A program made the translations under genes and the position numbers. DNA of 64,000 bases from Brasenia schreberi (lineage: Eukaryota; Streptophyta; Magnoliopsida; Nymphaeales; Cabombaceae). The stretch lies in contig JAYKKT010000073.1 of assembly GCA_036023115.1 (NCBI GenBank), forward strand, positions 16,449,501 through 16,513,500, read 5' to 3'. A model generated the notes under the pieces. That model was not told where the DNA came from. It saw only the letters and a list, made by a program, of their open reading frames with translations, and ran no database searches. Positions 62,344 through 64,000 of the stretch are shown here, in pieces (position 1 is the first letter of the stretch; each line of letters begins with the position of its first letter).

Positions 62344-62395
<52 letters not shown>
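62344..62395. repeat. CT/GA26 microsatellite in the Alfin-like promoter
   Basis: About 26 CT units, read as GA on the coding strand, 26 bases upstream of the TATA box. GA repeats of this kind are known binding sites for plant BBR/BPC factors; a role here is inference. Confidence 0.95.
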
Positions 62396-62398
<3 letters not shown>

Positions 62399-62744
62399 TG
62401 CCCTAATTTGCCGTTGGTGAGTTCGTTTATTATGGGAGTGAATTTGAGGGAACCATGTACTCCTTTCACCTTCCCACGTCACGTTCTCGTGGGAGAAATT
62501 CTCAAGCAATTGTTTTTCTTTGAGGTGGTATGAGGTTTAGACAATTTCTTGTTAGCTCCTTCAGCTTCTTCATCATAGTTGGGGGCATATTCAGAGTTTT
62601 ATTTTTTGACAGAACAATGTCTTATGGACTATCACTCTAGTTTTGCTATAATTTCGAAGGGTATAATGTTAATTGATGCACTTGCACACAAAAACCAAAT
62701 TGAATTGGTAATTACGCTTGAAAAAGCTATATTGGTTTGTATGC
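62396..62744. other. Upstream flank of the Alfin-like gene
   Basis: Nothing further recognised. Confidence 0.5.
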
Positions 62745-62842
62745 TCTTTTTCCCGGTAACAATTGGGAGGCTTAAGTCAGAAGCATGCCCCGGTTATCGA
62801 ACTCATAACCTTCAAACTTGTGAGTTGACTAAGGTGAGCGAC
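62745..62842 (-). mobile_element. tRNA-derived SINE, copy 9 (degraded)
   Basis: The minus strand reads GTCGCTCACCTTAGTCAACT, then B-box-like GAGTTCGATAAC, GGGGCATGCTTCTGACTTAA and GCCTCCCAATTGTTACC. Order and 3' end fit the family. Confidence 0.5.
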
Positions 62843-64000
62843 TTTTGTATTAGTGATTTGTATATTTTGAAAGACTACTAGTGGTTTGTATATTTTGAAA
62901 GACGGTTAAGTAAAAGTTTAATTAAAGAATGTCAGAAATGAGATGATGAACACTTTAAATAAATAAGCCTTTGAAAGTGTATAACGTTTTATACTACTTC
63001 TCTAAGTTAAATACCGAATGCATTATGGAACATATTCCATCTCTCCCAGTGCGGGGTAAAGCTTGGCTATCATTGTATTTTACATGATATATACAATCAC
63101 AAAAGCTCTAGAGGCATGCATACACAAATCAGCTTGTCATGGTTTTAGTTAGGGGCGCTCAAAGAGTTGACTAGGCTGAAAAAAACAATCCAAGTTGGGA
63201 TTTTGGTTTGGTCTGGTCTGGTTCCAAAAGAAACATTATAGTCGTCACTGTTTGATGATGAAACAGAAGTATATATATCATATGAGTGATTAGATCTTCT
63301 CCATTATTAACAGTGGTCACTTATGCCTCATTATTGTTTTTGGGCACATAAATATAATAATATTATATTCACTTTTTTTTTTGAACTCTTACATTGAGTG
63401 AGCATAAAGTGAATATGTAAGAAGGGTGTAGGATACAATTTTCTTATTTTATATATATAAATATATATATGTGTGTGTGTGTGTGTGTGAGTGTGTCCCC
63501 TTGAATATATCATTATCAAAGGTCCTTCAATGCAGTATTGCTTCACAACATTTGTTATAAAATTGATTGGTTATTATACTTTATTATACACTATAACCGT
63601 CACATAGTAACACATTAAAAGGTAAGGAGCCACGGTTTAGAATCACACTAAACCAGAACTCATGGTTTGCTTTAGTTCTCCCAAAAGTTAAGAACTCATT
63701 ATATTGGTTGGGTTTAAGATAAAACCTAGAACCGAACCAAAATGGACCACGAACACCCCTAATGCAAAGAGTCTATTTGTTTTGAGGAATGATATGCACA
63801 TACCCCCTTTACTATCCACACATCCTTTTTTACTTTCCAAAATACTCCCTGTCAATTTCATTAATTACCAAAATACCCCTTCAAATCGGAAAATGTCTAT
63901 TTTTTTGCTCATTTCTTCATCCATTCGTCGCTCCTCGGTTCATTCCAACAACATTGCACAATCTACGTCTGTTTTAAGCAAAAGAAATTATCGAAATCTT
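62843..64000. other. Intergenic DNA to window end
   Basis: A 25-27-bp direct repeat (GTTTGTATATTTTGAAAGAC-like) occurs at 62852-62876 and 62881-62904, and a TA/GT tract at 63452-63492. No gene recognised. Confidence 0.5.

Noticed and set aside
61892..62509. 205-codon minus frame overlapping the Alfin-like start
   Set aside because: Out of frame with the Alfin first exon, passes through the GA repeat, and has no family similarity.

Overview
The window is nuclear DNA of a flowering plant. It carries spliced plant-specific gene families (an Alfin1-like PHD protein, an AT-hook/PPC protein, an ARM-repeat kinesin of the ARK type), plus Ty1/copia, RTE-type LINE, hAT and tRNA-derived SINE copies, in AT-rich DNA with many CT, GA and TA microsatellites. 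The species cannot be named from the sequence.

Layout. 1-6.9 kb is intergenic, with four SINE copies near 5.0-6.1 kb. 7036-7971 (+) is an intact single-exon AHL gene. 8-14.5 kb is intergenic, with a SINE, a LINE 3' end inside a TA tract and a copia relic. 14558-18232 is an RTE LINE with a 14-bp target-site duplication and two internal duplications. 18922-24109 (-) holds the coiled-coil and armadillo exons of an ARK kinesin. This copy looks dead: no motor domain, a frameshifted coiled-coil exon and one lost splice acceptor. A candidate 5' end of the same gene, with TATA box and first exon, lies at 41.1-41.5 kb. The 16 kb between is a transposon nest: an LTR fragment, two head-to-head LINEs, a complete copia element inside one LINE (TSD AAATG), a truncated second copia and a 3.2-kb hAT element (TSD GTGGCGCT).

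41.5-49.3 kb is intergenic with SINEs and microsatellites. 49355-62108 (-) is a complete five-exon Alfin1-like gene encoding 241 residues. Its last intron, 6.4 kb, contains a second hAT element (TSD ATTTATAA) whose left end is tandemly triplicated, and a 5'-truncated LINE with its own TSD. A TATA box and a GA26 tract lie upstream of the gene.

The AHL and Alfin-like genes are both nuclear chromatin-associated regulators and look functional. They are not otherwise linked. The window contains no operon-like or novel enzymatic system. Its interest lies in the nested transposon history, the decay of the ARK gene and the unusual expansion of a hAT terminus inside a working gene.
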